Source of the DNA: Paenibacillaceae bacterium
GTDB taxonomy: Bacteria; Bacillota; Clostridia; Lachnospirales; Lachnospiraceae
Assembly: GCA_015057715.1 (NCBI GenBank)
Contig: SVDS01000017.1
Location: 1-51,272, forward strand
DNA length: 51,272 bases
Direction of reading: 5' to 3'
Below, piece after piece: positions 9,544-17,735 of the stretch. Numbering within the stretch: position 1 is the first letter of the stretch; every line of letters begins with the position of its first letter. The notes beneath the pieces were generated by a model. The model had not been told where the DNA came from and did not search any database. It saw only the letters and a list, made by a program, of their open reading frames with translations. A program made the position numbers and the translations under genes.

Positions 9544-11886
9544 TTATTTTTTTCTGTATTCGGAAGCACTGGTTCCCATTACCCTTTTAAAAGCCCGGCA
9601 GAAAGAATTGGCCGAACTGTAACCTACATGATCAGAGATTTCACCAATGGACAAATTCGTCTTTTCTAATAATTCCTTTGCCTTTTCAATTCTTACTCCT
9701 TCCATGTAGTTAGAAAAGTTAATTCCCAGGGACTGCTTAAATATACTGGATAAATAGGGTTCACTGATACTGAATATATCAGCAACACTGGTAAGTGAGA
9801 GATTTTTGTCACCGTAATTAACATCAATATAGGAAGCAATGGAAGCTGTAATCGCTGAAGTATCCTTAAGCTTCTTTTTGTCACCGACACCTTTACATAC
9901 CGTACGGTACAGGTTTAGAGTGAGGGTGAACTGATTGAGCAGTGTTGCATTACTGTTTTCCTCTAATTTATTATAATAAGTACGGTATTCCGATTCATCT
10001 GCCCCAATCCGGCGGATTATACGGAATAAGGCTGTCTGCAATTCATTCAATAGCATATGCTGGAGGTAAACCGGCAGATTGTTCTCTATAAAATACTTCT
10101 TAATAATTTCCTCAAGGGCATCATGGAGCCCCTCACTATCCCCAGCCATTACATAATGCATAAGTTTAAGCGAAAAGTCCTGAGGAGGATAGGAAGGAAT
10201 ATTCACAAAATTATTAATGTACCAGATGACCGTATTATCTATCTGCCCCTTCTCATTCTGGAACATATACACTGCATTATTATAGGAATCCTTAAGTTCA
10301 GTCAGACTCTCCACTTCATTGCCGCCATATACAAAGAACTGCTCCGATACATTGGATGGCATGGCTTCCTTGATTTTCCTGATCTTTCGTTCGGTCTCTT
10401 CTTTAAAACACTCTCTGTGTTTCTTATCGATACTCATCAGCAGGACTACCTGATCACCATCAAGATTCGTATAGAGGCTGTCTGGAAGTATCTCTTTTAA
10501 TACTTCAATGATTGAAAGGATGCAGGAGTTAATCAGTTTCAGATCATCTTCTACAATTTTATCTATATCCGAATTAAAGCGGAATACAAGGATGCCAAAG
10601 ACCCTGTCAGTGTGAAGCAGTCCAATATTGCGGGCGATTATGGAAACCTCCTCTTCCGTTGCGAAATTGCCGTATAACAACCGGTTTAAAAAAGCATTCC
10701 TCAAAAATGGTTTCTGGCTTTCAATCACTCTTATCATGTCCGCATTGGTATTTACCAGATGGTTGAACGTCTCTTTTAAGCTTAAAAAAACTGCCTGGTG
10801 CCCTTTAAACCGTTCCGTACTTTGGGAAACTTCTTTCATGATATCATTAATGGGAGTAGCACTTTTCTTGGACATATAATAGCTTAAAATAATCCCCACC
10901 GTTATCGCAGTAAAAACAAAAACAGCCAGCATGAACATACTGTACATACTCCTGCTGTTGACCGCCACCATTGGCTGCAGCATATAATATTCCAGACCGG
11001 ATTTGTCTGAAGCATACTGGATTACCAGATATTTTTCTTTATTAAGTATTACTGTCTGATTCTCAGGATTCTCACTATGGGTAATGACCATATCAACTGC
11101 TCTGCTCACCTCCTCCTGGGAAGTCTTTTCTGGTTCCCCCTGAGCTTTATAGTACAGCAGCCTGCCGTGAAAATCTTTTATAAACTGGATACTGTTATCA
11201 GCCCGTGCCGGCATTAAGGTTTCTAATACCGTATCTTTAAACATGATCTCAATCCTGCTTTTACCATTATAATCCCCATAAATCATAGGTCTTGTATATG
11301 CAATCATATTTGGTGTGGTCTTGTTTTTGTATTTATAAGCTTCCATCGGACTTAGTCCATAAATTACTTTGTCCTCTTTCATATGCCTGTACCAGTCATC
11401 GTAACTTTCATACCTTACCTCATGCAGATAGAGATCATAAAAATCCTTGTATGTATAGGCGATCTGCTTATTTATGACTGTTTCACTTTTTTCAAAAAAA
11501 ATGAAATAGTCAAATATAGACTGATTAACGGCATATAGGTCCGGAAGCATGGTGCGCAACTCATAAACCTGATAGGAATTTGGACCATCAAAAGCGGCAG
11601 AAATTTTCTTAAAGGAATTAACACCTGTGTTAGAGGCAAGACTGTCTCCCAGATAGGAGACTTCATCTAGCATAGTATCCACTAAAACTGCAGCATGTTT
11701 TAGCTCTGTTTTCCGCGACTGTTTATCATCATTGCCAATTACTGAAATCATTCTGATATAATAGCCACTACAGATTAATAAAGGGATAAATAGCACAATA
11801 AAATACGTCACCATAAATTGATACAAAATGGTATGGGCCTTGGATTTACTGAATAATTTAAAAGTTCTTTTTCCATTCTGTTTCAT
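9544..11886 (-). CDS. Membrane-anchored AraC-family transcriptional regulator
   Basis: A one-component membrane regulator of about 780 residues. Start ATG 11886 is chosen because AAGGAG lies 7 nt before it; an upstream in-frame extension is unsupported. Order: short basic N-terminus, helix (YQFMVTYFIVLFIPLLIC), extracytoplasmic sensor of about 260 residues resembling a Cache-type domain, second helix (FMLAVFVFTAITVGIILSYYM), an intracellular linker region, and two C-terminal AraC helix-turn-helix motifs (LTSVADIFSISEPYLSSIFK; SIGEISDHVGYSSANSFCRA). Such proteins commonly control the LplABC-like transporter and glycosidase genes beside them, sensing extracellular sugar or the loaded binding protein. 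It is probably the local activator of the 9432-110 operon. The mechanism is inference. Confidence 0.9.
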   Translation of the reverse strand: MKQNGKRTFKLFSKSKAHTILYQFMVTYFIVLFIPLLICSGYYIRMISVIGNDDKQSRKTELKHAAVLVDTMLDEVSYLGDSLASNTGVNSFKKISAAFDGPNSYQVYELRTMLPDLYAVNQSIFDYFIFFEKSETVINKQIAYTYKDFYDLYLHEVRYESYDDWYRHMKEDKVIYGLSPMEAYKYKNKTTPNMIAYTRPMIYGDYNGKSRIEIMFKDTVLETLMPARADNSIQFIKDFHGRLLYYKAQGEPEKTSQEEVSRAVDMVITHSENPENQTVILNKEKYLVIQYASDKSGLEYYMLQPMVAVNSRSMYSMFMLAVFVFTAITVGIILSYYMSKKSATPINDIMKEVSQSTERFKGHQAVFLSLKETFNHLVNTNADMIRVIESQKPFLRNAFLNRLLYGNFATEEEVSIIARNIGLLHTDRVFGILVFRFNSDIDKIVEDDLKLINSCILSIIEVLKEILPDSLYTNLDGDQVVLLMSIDKKHRECFKEETERKIRKIKEAMPSNVSEQFFVYGGNEVESLTELKDSYNNAVYMFQNEKGQIDNTVIWYINNFVNIPSYPPQDFSLKLMHYVMAGDSEGLHDALEEIIKKYFIENNLPVYLQHMLLNELQTALFRIIRRIGADESEYRTYYNKLEENSNATLLNQFTLTLNLYRTVCKGVGDKKKLKDTSAITASIASYIDVNYGDKNLSLTSVADIFSISEPYLSSIFKQSLGINFSNYMEGVRIEKAKELLEKTNLSIGEISDHVGYSSANSFCRAFKRVMGTSASEYRKK

Positions 11887-12233
11887 GACAGGTCTCCTTA
11901 TGGGAAATATTATTTTTAAGTATTTTACAAATAAAATAAAAAAGGGATGCTGCAAATAAAGTAAAGGAGATAGATTTCATGACTGTATCCTAACACTTTT
12001 TTATAGTCAGCCACTTATCATATTATTTCCCGTTACTATAATGCAACAACCCTATTTATTGTTTTAAATTGATAGTGTCAAAACTTTATGTCACAGCATC
12101 GTTCATGATATTCACCGAGCAGATTTCCATCCGTTTAAACACTATTATTACATAAAATTATAAAAACGTGTATATTCAATCCTTAATTTATCATATACAA
12201 TTTTTAAGAATTTCATCCAAGCCCATCTGTTCT
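11887..12233. other. Intergenic region between HD-domain gene and AraC regulator
   Basis: 347 bp, strongly AT-rich, with no gene. On the minus strand a perfect -35 TTGACA at 12076-12081 is followed after 17 nt by only a poor -10 (TAAATA). A second candidate nearer the gene is TTGCAT, 18 nt, TATGAT. One of these probably drives the AraC regulator. No convincing hairpin terminator for the HD-domain gene was seen. Confidence 0.45.
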
Positions 12234-12722
12234 TTACATATACATGGTTTCAAACATTCGGATTCCTGTTGCTGTTGCAAATATCTTCTTCCTGACATTC
12301 TCAACTGTCTCCCTGGACATCCCGTCCTCCCATGCATTGACAAGAAAATCAGCTTCCACAAGAATCTGATAATCCTCCCCCTCTATATTTTTGTATGTAT
12401 GATGGTGACCTACCAGCCAGCAGATCCGGTCAATCTCTTCCGGAGAATAATCAAGAGACACAAGAAGATCTCTTGCAATGGGAGGTCCCTCCAGCTCCTG
12501 GTAATTGCCTGCACTGCTGTTATATTTTTCTTCGCTTGCCTTAATGCCGATATCATGAACCACACAGGCTGTTTCCAGTATGCGCTGCTTCCAGGCATCA
12601 AGCCCCTCTTCTTCTCCAATCAGCTTACCAAACTGGTATACTTTAATAAAATGCTGAATCCTCTTTGGATCGCCTTTATAATAATCCATCATCTTTTCAA
12701 TCACACTGTTTATGGTATTCAT
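12234..12722 (-). CDS. HD-domain phosphohydrolase-like protein
   Basis: 162-residue stand-alone HD-domain protein. The metal-binding pattern is visible: His24 in RIQHFIKV, HDIG with the His-Asp pair near 54-55, HHH near 106-108 (VGHHHTY) and Asp near 124 in VEADFLV. Such small HD proteins are predicted metal-dependent phosphohydrolases acting on nucleotides or sugar phosphates; the substrate here is unknown. AAGGAGGG lies about 10 nt upstream of ATG. Although downstream of sucrose phosphorylase, it has a good promoter of its own in the 84-nt gap, so it may not belong functionally to the sucrose operon. Confidence 0.8.
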   Translation of the reverse strand: MNTINSVIEKMMDYYKGDPKRIQHFIKVYQFGKLIGEEEGLDAWKQRILETACVVHDIGIKASEEKYNSSAGNYQELEGPPIARDLLVSLDYSPEEIDRICWLVGHHHTYKNIEGEDYQILVEADFLVNAWEDGMSRETVENVRKKIFATATGIRMFETMYM

Positions 12723-12755
12723 CCGTTGAGAGCCCTCCTTATTTATTCTGTATTT

Positions 12756-12784
12756 ATCTTACTGAGGCGGAGGGCATTTGTCAA
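12756..12784 (-). promoter_or_regulatory. Promoter of the HD-domain gene
   Basis: Minus strand -35 TTGACA (12779-12784, perfect), 17-nt spacer, -10 TAAGAT (12756-12761, 4 of 6). Lies wholly in the gap between sucrose phosphorylase and the HD gene, giving a leader of about 25 nt with a strong ribosome site. Confidence 0.65.
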
Positions 12785-12806
12785 CGCAGAGAACCAGCTT
12801 TATCTT

Positions 12807-14225
12807 TTAATTATGGCTGATGTCAAATTCAAAACTTTTTAAGTCAGCCGTAAGCGCAGCATAATAGGTGCCCCAGGTACGGATGATAGTCAGCTGATTA
12901 TCCTTTTTAAGCTTCACTTCCATATTTCCCTCCAAAGCAAACGCCGGGTGGGTGTTTCTAAAACGCATCAACTCAAAAAGTCGTTTCACAACTGGACGAT
13001 CTGTCTCTTTAGCTATTTCTTCCAGACTGTAGTAGTGACGATTAATGTCTCTTCCATTTTTTGTTTTTTCCATCAGCTCAATATCATTGGATCCGGCTAG
13101 CAGGCCCACATAATATACCTGTGGAATTCCTGGTGCAAAAAACTGAATGGCTCTTGCCAGCAGATATGCATCATCCCTGTCACCAAGTGCAGAATAATAG
13201 GTCGTGTTCACCTGATAAATATCCAGATTGTTGTAAGCTGCTGTATTGTATATCTTTTTAACATTGGCTCCCTTTGTAAACATTTTTTCTTTTGTCTCCT
13301 CAATTGCCTCATCAGGCATTAAGTCTCTGGCATCCACAATTCCGATTCCATCATGGGTATCCAGCGTGGTAAACTGCTTTTTCGGACACATCTCAAGCCA
13401 TCGTTTCAAATACACCCCGTTTCCTGTATAAAGCGCATTTAAAACCAGCACAGGAAGTGCAAAATCATAGATCCAGAATCCCTGCTTTGCAATTTTCATC
13501 TGAATGGTATAATGCTCATGGATCTCCGGTAATATATCCACACCCTTTGAGGACACAACATCCTGAATCTCATGAAGCAGTTCCCATATATCCGGTTCCA
13601 CAAAAAAGCAATTGGTATTTTTCTTTTTTACAGCATAGGCAAATGCATCCAGCCGAATAATGGAGGCTCCATTCTCACACATGTCGGTTAACGATTTACG
13701 TATGAATTCCTTAGTTGTCTCAGTCCTTACATCCAGGTCAATCTGTTCCTCACAAAAGGTACACCAAACTTTTTCCACATCTCCATTTTTAAATGTAACC
13801 TCGGTATAGGGTGCCCGTGGCTTTCGTTTATAGATTAAATCCACCTCTTCTTTGGTTGGTTCTCCCTGATCCCAGAACTCTTTATATCGGATAAACATTT
13901 CCTTGTAATGGGAAAGCTCCTTCTTTTCCTCAAAATCCTTAAAATAATCAGAATTTCTGGAAATATGATTTACCATAAAATCAAACATCAGATAATAATC
14001 TTTGCTGATCCTTTTTATATCTTCAAATGTTCCGAATTCTGCATCCACCTGATCATAACACAGAGGAGCAAAGCCTCTGTCTGCAGAAGAAGGAAAAAAA
14101 GGAAGAATGTGCACACCGCCTACCTCATTCTGCAGATAGGTGTGGAGAACTGTATCCAGTTCTTTTAAATTCCTGCCCAGACTGTCCGCATATGTAATTA
14201 ACATGATCTTATTATTCAGTTCCAT
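12807..14225 (-). CDS. gtfA: Sucrose phosphorylase (GH13 subfamily 18)
   Basis: Predicted to convert sucrose and phosphate into glucose 1-phosphate and fructose in the cytoplasm, saving one ATP. 472 residues, close to the roughly 480-500 of known enzymes. Catalytic residues align closely with the Bifidobacterium enzyme (Asp192, Glu232, Asp290): nucleophile Asp193 in IIRLDAFAYAVKK, acid/base Glu234 in ILPEIHEHY, and Asp292 in TTLDTHDGIG. His88 in FMVNHIS is the usual subsite residue. It sits 15 nt after the GH32 gene in the sugar ABC operon. A related specificity (sucrose 6'-phosphate or glucosylglycerate phosphorylase) is possible, but uptake by an ABC transporter, not a PTS, favours unphosphorylated sucrose. 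Confidence 0.88.
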   Translation of the reverse strand: MELNNKIMLITYADSLGRNLKELDTVLHTYLQNEVGGVHILPFFPSSADRGFAPLCYDQVDAEFGTFEDIKRISKDYYLMFDFMVNHISRNSDYFKDFEEKKELSHYKEMFIRYKEFWDQGEPTKEEVDLIYKRKPRAPYTEVTFKNGDVEKVWCTFCEEQIDLDVRTETTKEFIRKSLTDMCENGASIIRLDAFAYAVKKKNTNCFFVEPDIWELLHEIQDVVSSKGVDILPEIHEHYTIQMKIAKQGFWIYDFALPVLVLNALYTGNGVYLKRWLEMCPKKQFTTLDTHDGIGIVDARDLMPDEAIEETKEKMFTKGANVKKIYNTAAYNNLDIYQVNTTYYSALGDRDDAYLLARAIQFFAPGIPQVYYVGLLAGSNDIELMEKTKNGRDINRHYYSLEEIAKETDRPVVKRLFELMRFRNTHPAFALEGNMEVKLKKDNQLTIIRTWGTYYAALTADLKSFEFDISHN

Positions 14226-14240
14226 TCATCCAACTCCCAT

Positions 14241-15887
14241 CTATTCATTTATCCTGATTCCCCTTAATGCATGAAGTTTTATGTCCCCCATGATCCCGGA
14301 ATACTCTATCTTTACAGATCCTGAAACGCTGTCACTTTCATTATCCGTCACAGCATATGTCAATCCTTTGCAGGCATACAATTCAAACACATCCGTATCT
14401 GCATAAATTCTTAAATAATGTTCTTTTTTTTCTTTTAATGGAATTCTGTGTGGTCCCACTTTTATTTCACGGCTGAAAAGATCAATAGAAAACAGGGTTC
14501 CAAATACAGTCAGCTTTATAAACGATTCACCTTTCCCCTTTATTTGTCTGGCGTCACTAAATGTCAGTTCTATTTCAAGCGCCTGACCCTCACCAGAATA
14601 AAGGCTGGCAAAACACGGTGCAAAAACCTCTTCTTTCATATTCAGAACTTTACTGAATGGCTCACTTCTCAGCTTTGCCAGTTCCTTTGCCGGATTAATA
14701 CAGATCCGGTACCCCTCAGTCGTCTTACTAAGCCCCAGTTCTCCAGGCAAGGACAAAATACCGGCGTAATTCCTGCCTTTTTTCACGCTGGTTATCCAGT
14801 TAAGCTGTAAAATGCGGTCACCGGTCCCTTTAAAAATCTGTGCTGCATATGGCCTTACAAAGCTTCGGTCAGCTTTGTTCTCCCCATCTGTGATTATGTT
14901 ATAAAGCTGATATCTAACAATGGCATCTCCTTCTTTATTCTTCTCTGCCTGAAAATACTTTCCATCAAAATCTCCCAGGCAGTAATATCCGTCTGCAGAC
15001 CACAGAACCCACTTTTTCACCCCATCCCCTTCACAGGTAAGCGGGAAAAAGTCCGGACATTCCCACATACCCGGTATGATAATTTCCTGCATTTTCTCCC
15101 AATGAATCAGATCTTTGGATTGAAAGAAATAGAAGGTATCATCAGAGATATAAAGCACCATAATATAAGAGCCGCTTTCTTCGTGATAGAACACTTTTGG
15201 ATCTCTGTTTTCCTCTTTGATATGAGGCAGAACAGATTCTTCCAGCTTTTTAAGAGTTTTTCCATGATCCGTGCTTACTGCCACTTTCTGAGTGAACCTA
15301 TGCTCCTTAGACCAGTGGCTGCGTCCACCCGCTGAAGTATAATAATATGCAATTGCATCCGCCCCCAGTCCCAGACAATTATTATGATCCAGAATAGCTG
15401 TCCCTGAAAAAGCCGGTCCCTCTTCATCGGGAAACAGAACATCCTCCGTCTGCGTATAAGACAGGAAATCACGAGTACTGGTATGAGCCCAGTGCATGTT
15501 CTCCCACCTGACTCCGTAAGGATTATGCTGATGGTAAATGTGATAAACTCCATTGTCATAAATCAGCCCATTGGGATCATTGAGCCACCCAAATTCAGGC
15601 GCATAATGGATCAGAGGTCTTTTGGACTCTGGATTTACAGGTTTTTCATCCCTTACCAGAATGTACTCAAACCATTTTTCTTTGTAATCCCCTTCAATGG
15701 TCAAGATATCGCCCTGATACGCTGCTGCATCAAACCATGCATAAAAACGTGGCTTATTTTCTCCGGTCTCAATACACATCTCCTGAATCTTTACTCCATT
15801 TATATAAAAAGATACAATGGAATCTTTCGCTCCCGGAGTGATGGGTATCCACAAATATTTCCCTGTAATTCGAATTGTATTTTCCAA
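14241..15887 (-). CDS. GH32 beta-fructofuranosidase (sucrose/fructan hydrolase)
   Basis: Predicted to release fructose from sucrose or short fructo-oligosaccharides in the cytoplasm. All GH32 signatures are present: WLNDPNG (nucleophile Asp about 104), FSGTA, RDPK (Asp about 229) and ECPD (acid Glu about 276), followed by a C-terminal beta-sandwich. About 90 residues precede the propeller, longer than in simple invertases and beta-rich (YLWIPITPG, IVSFYINGVK). I prefer TTG 15887 as start, since GAGAGG lies 8 nt before it and the protein then begins directly with the folded region; ATG 15911 adds 8 residues but has no clear ribosome site. Preceded by an intrinsic-terminator-like hairpin within the operon. 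Confidence 0.88.
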   Translation of the reverse strand: MENTIRITGKYLWIPITPGAKDSIVSFYINGVKIQEMCIETGENKPRFYAWFDAAAYQGDILTIEGDYKEKWFEYILVRDEKPVNPESKRPLIHYAPEFGWLNDPNGLIYDNGVYHIYHQHNPYGVRWENMHWAHTSTRDFLSYTQTEDVLFPDEEGPAFSGTAILDHNNCLGLGADAIAYYYTSAGGRSHWSKEHRFTQKVAVSTDHGKTLKKLEESVLPHIKEENRDPKVFYHEESGSYIMVLYISDDTFYFFQSKDLIHWEKMQEIIIPGMWECPDFFPLTCEGDGVKKWVLWSADGYYCLGDFDGKYFQAEKNKEGDAIVRYQLYNIITDGENKADRSFVRPYAAQIFKGTGDRILQLNWITSVKKGRNYAGILSLPGELGLSKTTEGYRICINPAKELAKLRSEPFSKVLNMKEEVFAPCFASLYSGEGQALEIELTFSDARQIKGKGESFIKLTVFGTLFSIDLFSREIKVGPHRIPLKEKKEHYLRIYADTDVFELYACKGLTYAVTDNESDSVSGSVKIEYSGIMGDIKLHALRGIRINE

Positions 15888-15921
15888 CCTGCTGCCCTCT
15901 CTTTTTGTCATTTTCTCTGTT

Positions 15922-15960
15922 AAAAAAGCCCTGCGTCACCAAATATGGAATCACAGGGCT
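15922..15960 (-). terminator. Intrinsic terminator inside the sucrose ABC operon (partial)
   Basis: Minus strand: stem AGCCCTG (15954-15960) pairs with CAGGGCT (15927-15933), with a possible inner CC/GG extension, then six T (15922-15927). It begins 5 nt after the permease stop codon and ends just upstream of GH32. It probably lowers transcription into GH32 and gtfA relative to the transporter genes. Confidence 0.7.
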
Positions 15961-15965
15961 GTCTC

Positions 15966-16832
15966 CTACGCCTTTACTGCTCCCGCTACAACACCGCTGA
16001 TAATCTGCTTCTGCAAAATCAGATAGATAACAATGACTGGCAGAATGGTCAGTACCAGACCTGCCATGATTTTGCCCAGATCGCTGGAATACGTACCATA
16101 AAAAGTATAAGTTGATAAGGGCAGCGTATATAATTTCTTTTTTCCAAGTATCAGGCTGGGAAGAAGGTAATCATTCCACAGCCATAAGACATCAAGGACA
16201 ATCAGGGTTGCGGTAGTGGGCTTCAAAAGCGGAAAAACAATCTTAAAAAACAACTGGTAAGGAGTGCAGCCATCAATAATCGCCGCTTCCTCCAGGGAAA
16301 TAGGAACTCCGGAACGGATAAACCCATAATAGATAAATATCGCCAGTCCCATACCAAAACCGATATTCATAAATATTAAAGTCGACCTCATATTCAGCAT
16401 TCCAAACATATTCCCATAAATGGATATCAGGGGAATCATAATCGTCTGAAACGGTATTACCATAGCTGCCACAATCAGTGAAAAACTGAATTTCGCTGCA
16501 AAGGTTCTGGTTCTTGCAAAGAAGTAGGCTGCCATGGATGCAAACAGGACAATGAAAGCCACACTGACAAAGGTAATTAACAAGGAGTTGCCAAACGCCC
16601 TTACATAATTCATCTCCCGAAACGCCGAACTATAGTTGTCAAAGGAAAAGCCTTTGGGATCTACCAGCATAAGGGGATTCTTAATAATCGTAATCTTTCT
16701 TTTAAACGAATTGATCAGGATTAAGAAAAATGGAATCATGTATAAAATCAGCACCACTGTTAATAAAACCAGCTTCATAAGGTTCATAAAAACTGCTTTT
16801 CTTCCGCCTACCACAGTTCTCCCTTTCGCCAT
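15966..16832 (-). CDS. ABC transporter permease, MalG/MsmG type
   Basis: Second membrane subunit of the sucrose/fructoside CUT1 importer: 288 residues, six predicted helices, EAA loop EEAAIIDGCTPYQLFFKIVFP and the C-terminal FISGVVAGAVKA-like ending (QIISGVVAGAVKA). AAGGAGGTGG lies 7 nt before ATG. Its start overlaps the stop codon of the preceding permease (TAATG), so the two are translationally coupled and probably made one to one. The gene for the ATPase subunit is not nearby. Confidence 0.92.
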   Translation of the reverse strand: MAKGRTVVGGRKAVFMNLMKLVLLTVVLILYMIPFFLILINSFKRKITIIKNPLMLVDPKGFSFDNYSSAFREMNYVRAFGNSLLITFVSVAFIVLFASMAAYFFARTRTFAAKFSFSLIVAAMVIPFQTIMIPLISIYGNMFGMLNMRSTLIFMNIGFGMGLAIFIYYGFIRSGVPISLEEAAIIDGCTPYQLFFKIVFPLLKPTTATLIVLDVLWLWNDYLLPSLILGKKKLYTLPLSTYTFYGTYSSDLGKIMAGLVLTILPVIVIYLILQKQIISGVVAGAVKA

Positions 16833-17713
16833 TACGCTTCCACCTCCTTCTTCCTGCTTAAGTAATATTGGGTGACTGCCACAACTGCAACCACTGCGAA
16901 AAGCACCAGAGCCTCTGCCTGACCTAACCCGTACTGTTTGGATTTAAACGCCTTCTGATATACATGAAGAGCCGCCATAATTGTACTTCCATATGGTTCT
17001 CCTCCAGTTAAGGAAACGTTTAAATCATATACCATAAAGCATCTGGTCAGTGTTAAGAATGTACAGATGGAAAATGACTGAGCCATCATGGGTATCACGA
17101 TGTGTCTGGTCCTTTGTGTATTGGTACATCCGTCAATACTGGCCGCTTCTATTAAATCCTTTGGTACTCCGACAAAGCCTGCAACGTAGATCAGCATCAT
17201 ATATCCAGAATACTGCCACACGGTAACCAGAATTAAAGCAAAGAACGCTTTTATGGGATCCGATAACCAGGAACTTTCAAACAGCGGTGCTGAAATGATC
17301 GCTCCAAAAGCAGTAAATGCTTTGGAAAACACAAACTTCCAGATAAATCCTAAAACAATCCCGCCGATTAAGTTTGGTGTAAAAAAACCTGCCCGGAAAA
17401 AGTTCTGACCTTTCAGTCCGCCAGTCAGTAAATAGGCCAGCCCAAATGCAATCACCTGTACCAGAATCGTACTGATTGCCACGTAAGAAAGTGTCAGTAA
17501 CAGTGCATTCCAAAATCCCCCATCCTGAAATACTGCTATGTAGTTGGTGAATCCGATCAGATGCTTTTTCTCTGATATCCCATCCCAGTTGGTAAAGGTT
17601 AAATATACACCATAGATAAATGGAATGATGACTACTGCAAAAAAGAAAAACATTGCCGGACCAGCAAACATCATATATGTTTTTATTTTATTGGACATCG
17701 CATTTTTTTCCAT
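16832..17713 (-). CDS. ABC transporter permease, MalF/MsmF type
   Basis: First membrane subunit of the sucrose/fructoside CUT1 importer: 293 residues with six predicted helices starting at YMMFAGPAMFFFFAVVIIPF, the FTNWDG motif typical of MsmF/LacF proteins, and the EAA loop KDLIEAASIDGCTNTQRTRH. GGAAGGA lies 8-10 nt before ATG 17713. Lies 22 nt after the binding-protein gene. Confidence 0.92.
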   Translation of the reverse strand: MEKNAMSNKIKTYMMFAGPAMFFFFAVVIIPFIYGVYLTFTNWDGISEKKHLIGFTNYIAVFQDGGFWNALLLTLSYVAISTILVQVIAFGLAYLLTGGLKGQNFFRAGFFTPNLIGGIVLGFIWKFVFSKAFTAFGAIISAPLFESSWLSDPIKAFFALILVTVWQYSGYMMLIYVAGFVGVPKDLIEAASIDGCTNTQRTRHIVIPMMAQSFSICTFLTLTRCFMVYDLNVSLTGGEPYGSTIMAALHVYQKAFKSKQYGLGQAEALVLFAVVAVVAVTQYYLSRKKEVEA

Positions 17714-17735
17714 AAAAGCGTTCCTTCCCTATCCC

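Noticed and set aside
10057-10500. Plus-strand open frame of 147 codons opposite the AraC regulator.
   Set aside because: Shadow of the regulator gene; no start signals and no recognisable product.
12168-12842. Plus-strand open frame of 224 codons over the HD-domain gene.
   Set aside because: It lies antisense to a clear HD-domain gene with catalytic motifs, promoter and ribosome site; its own product is Cys/Ile/Leu-rich with no family resemblance.
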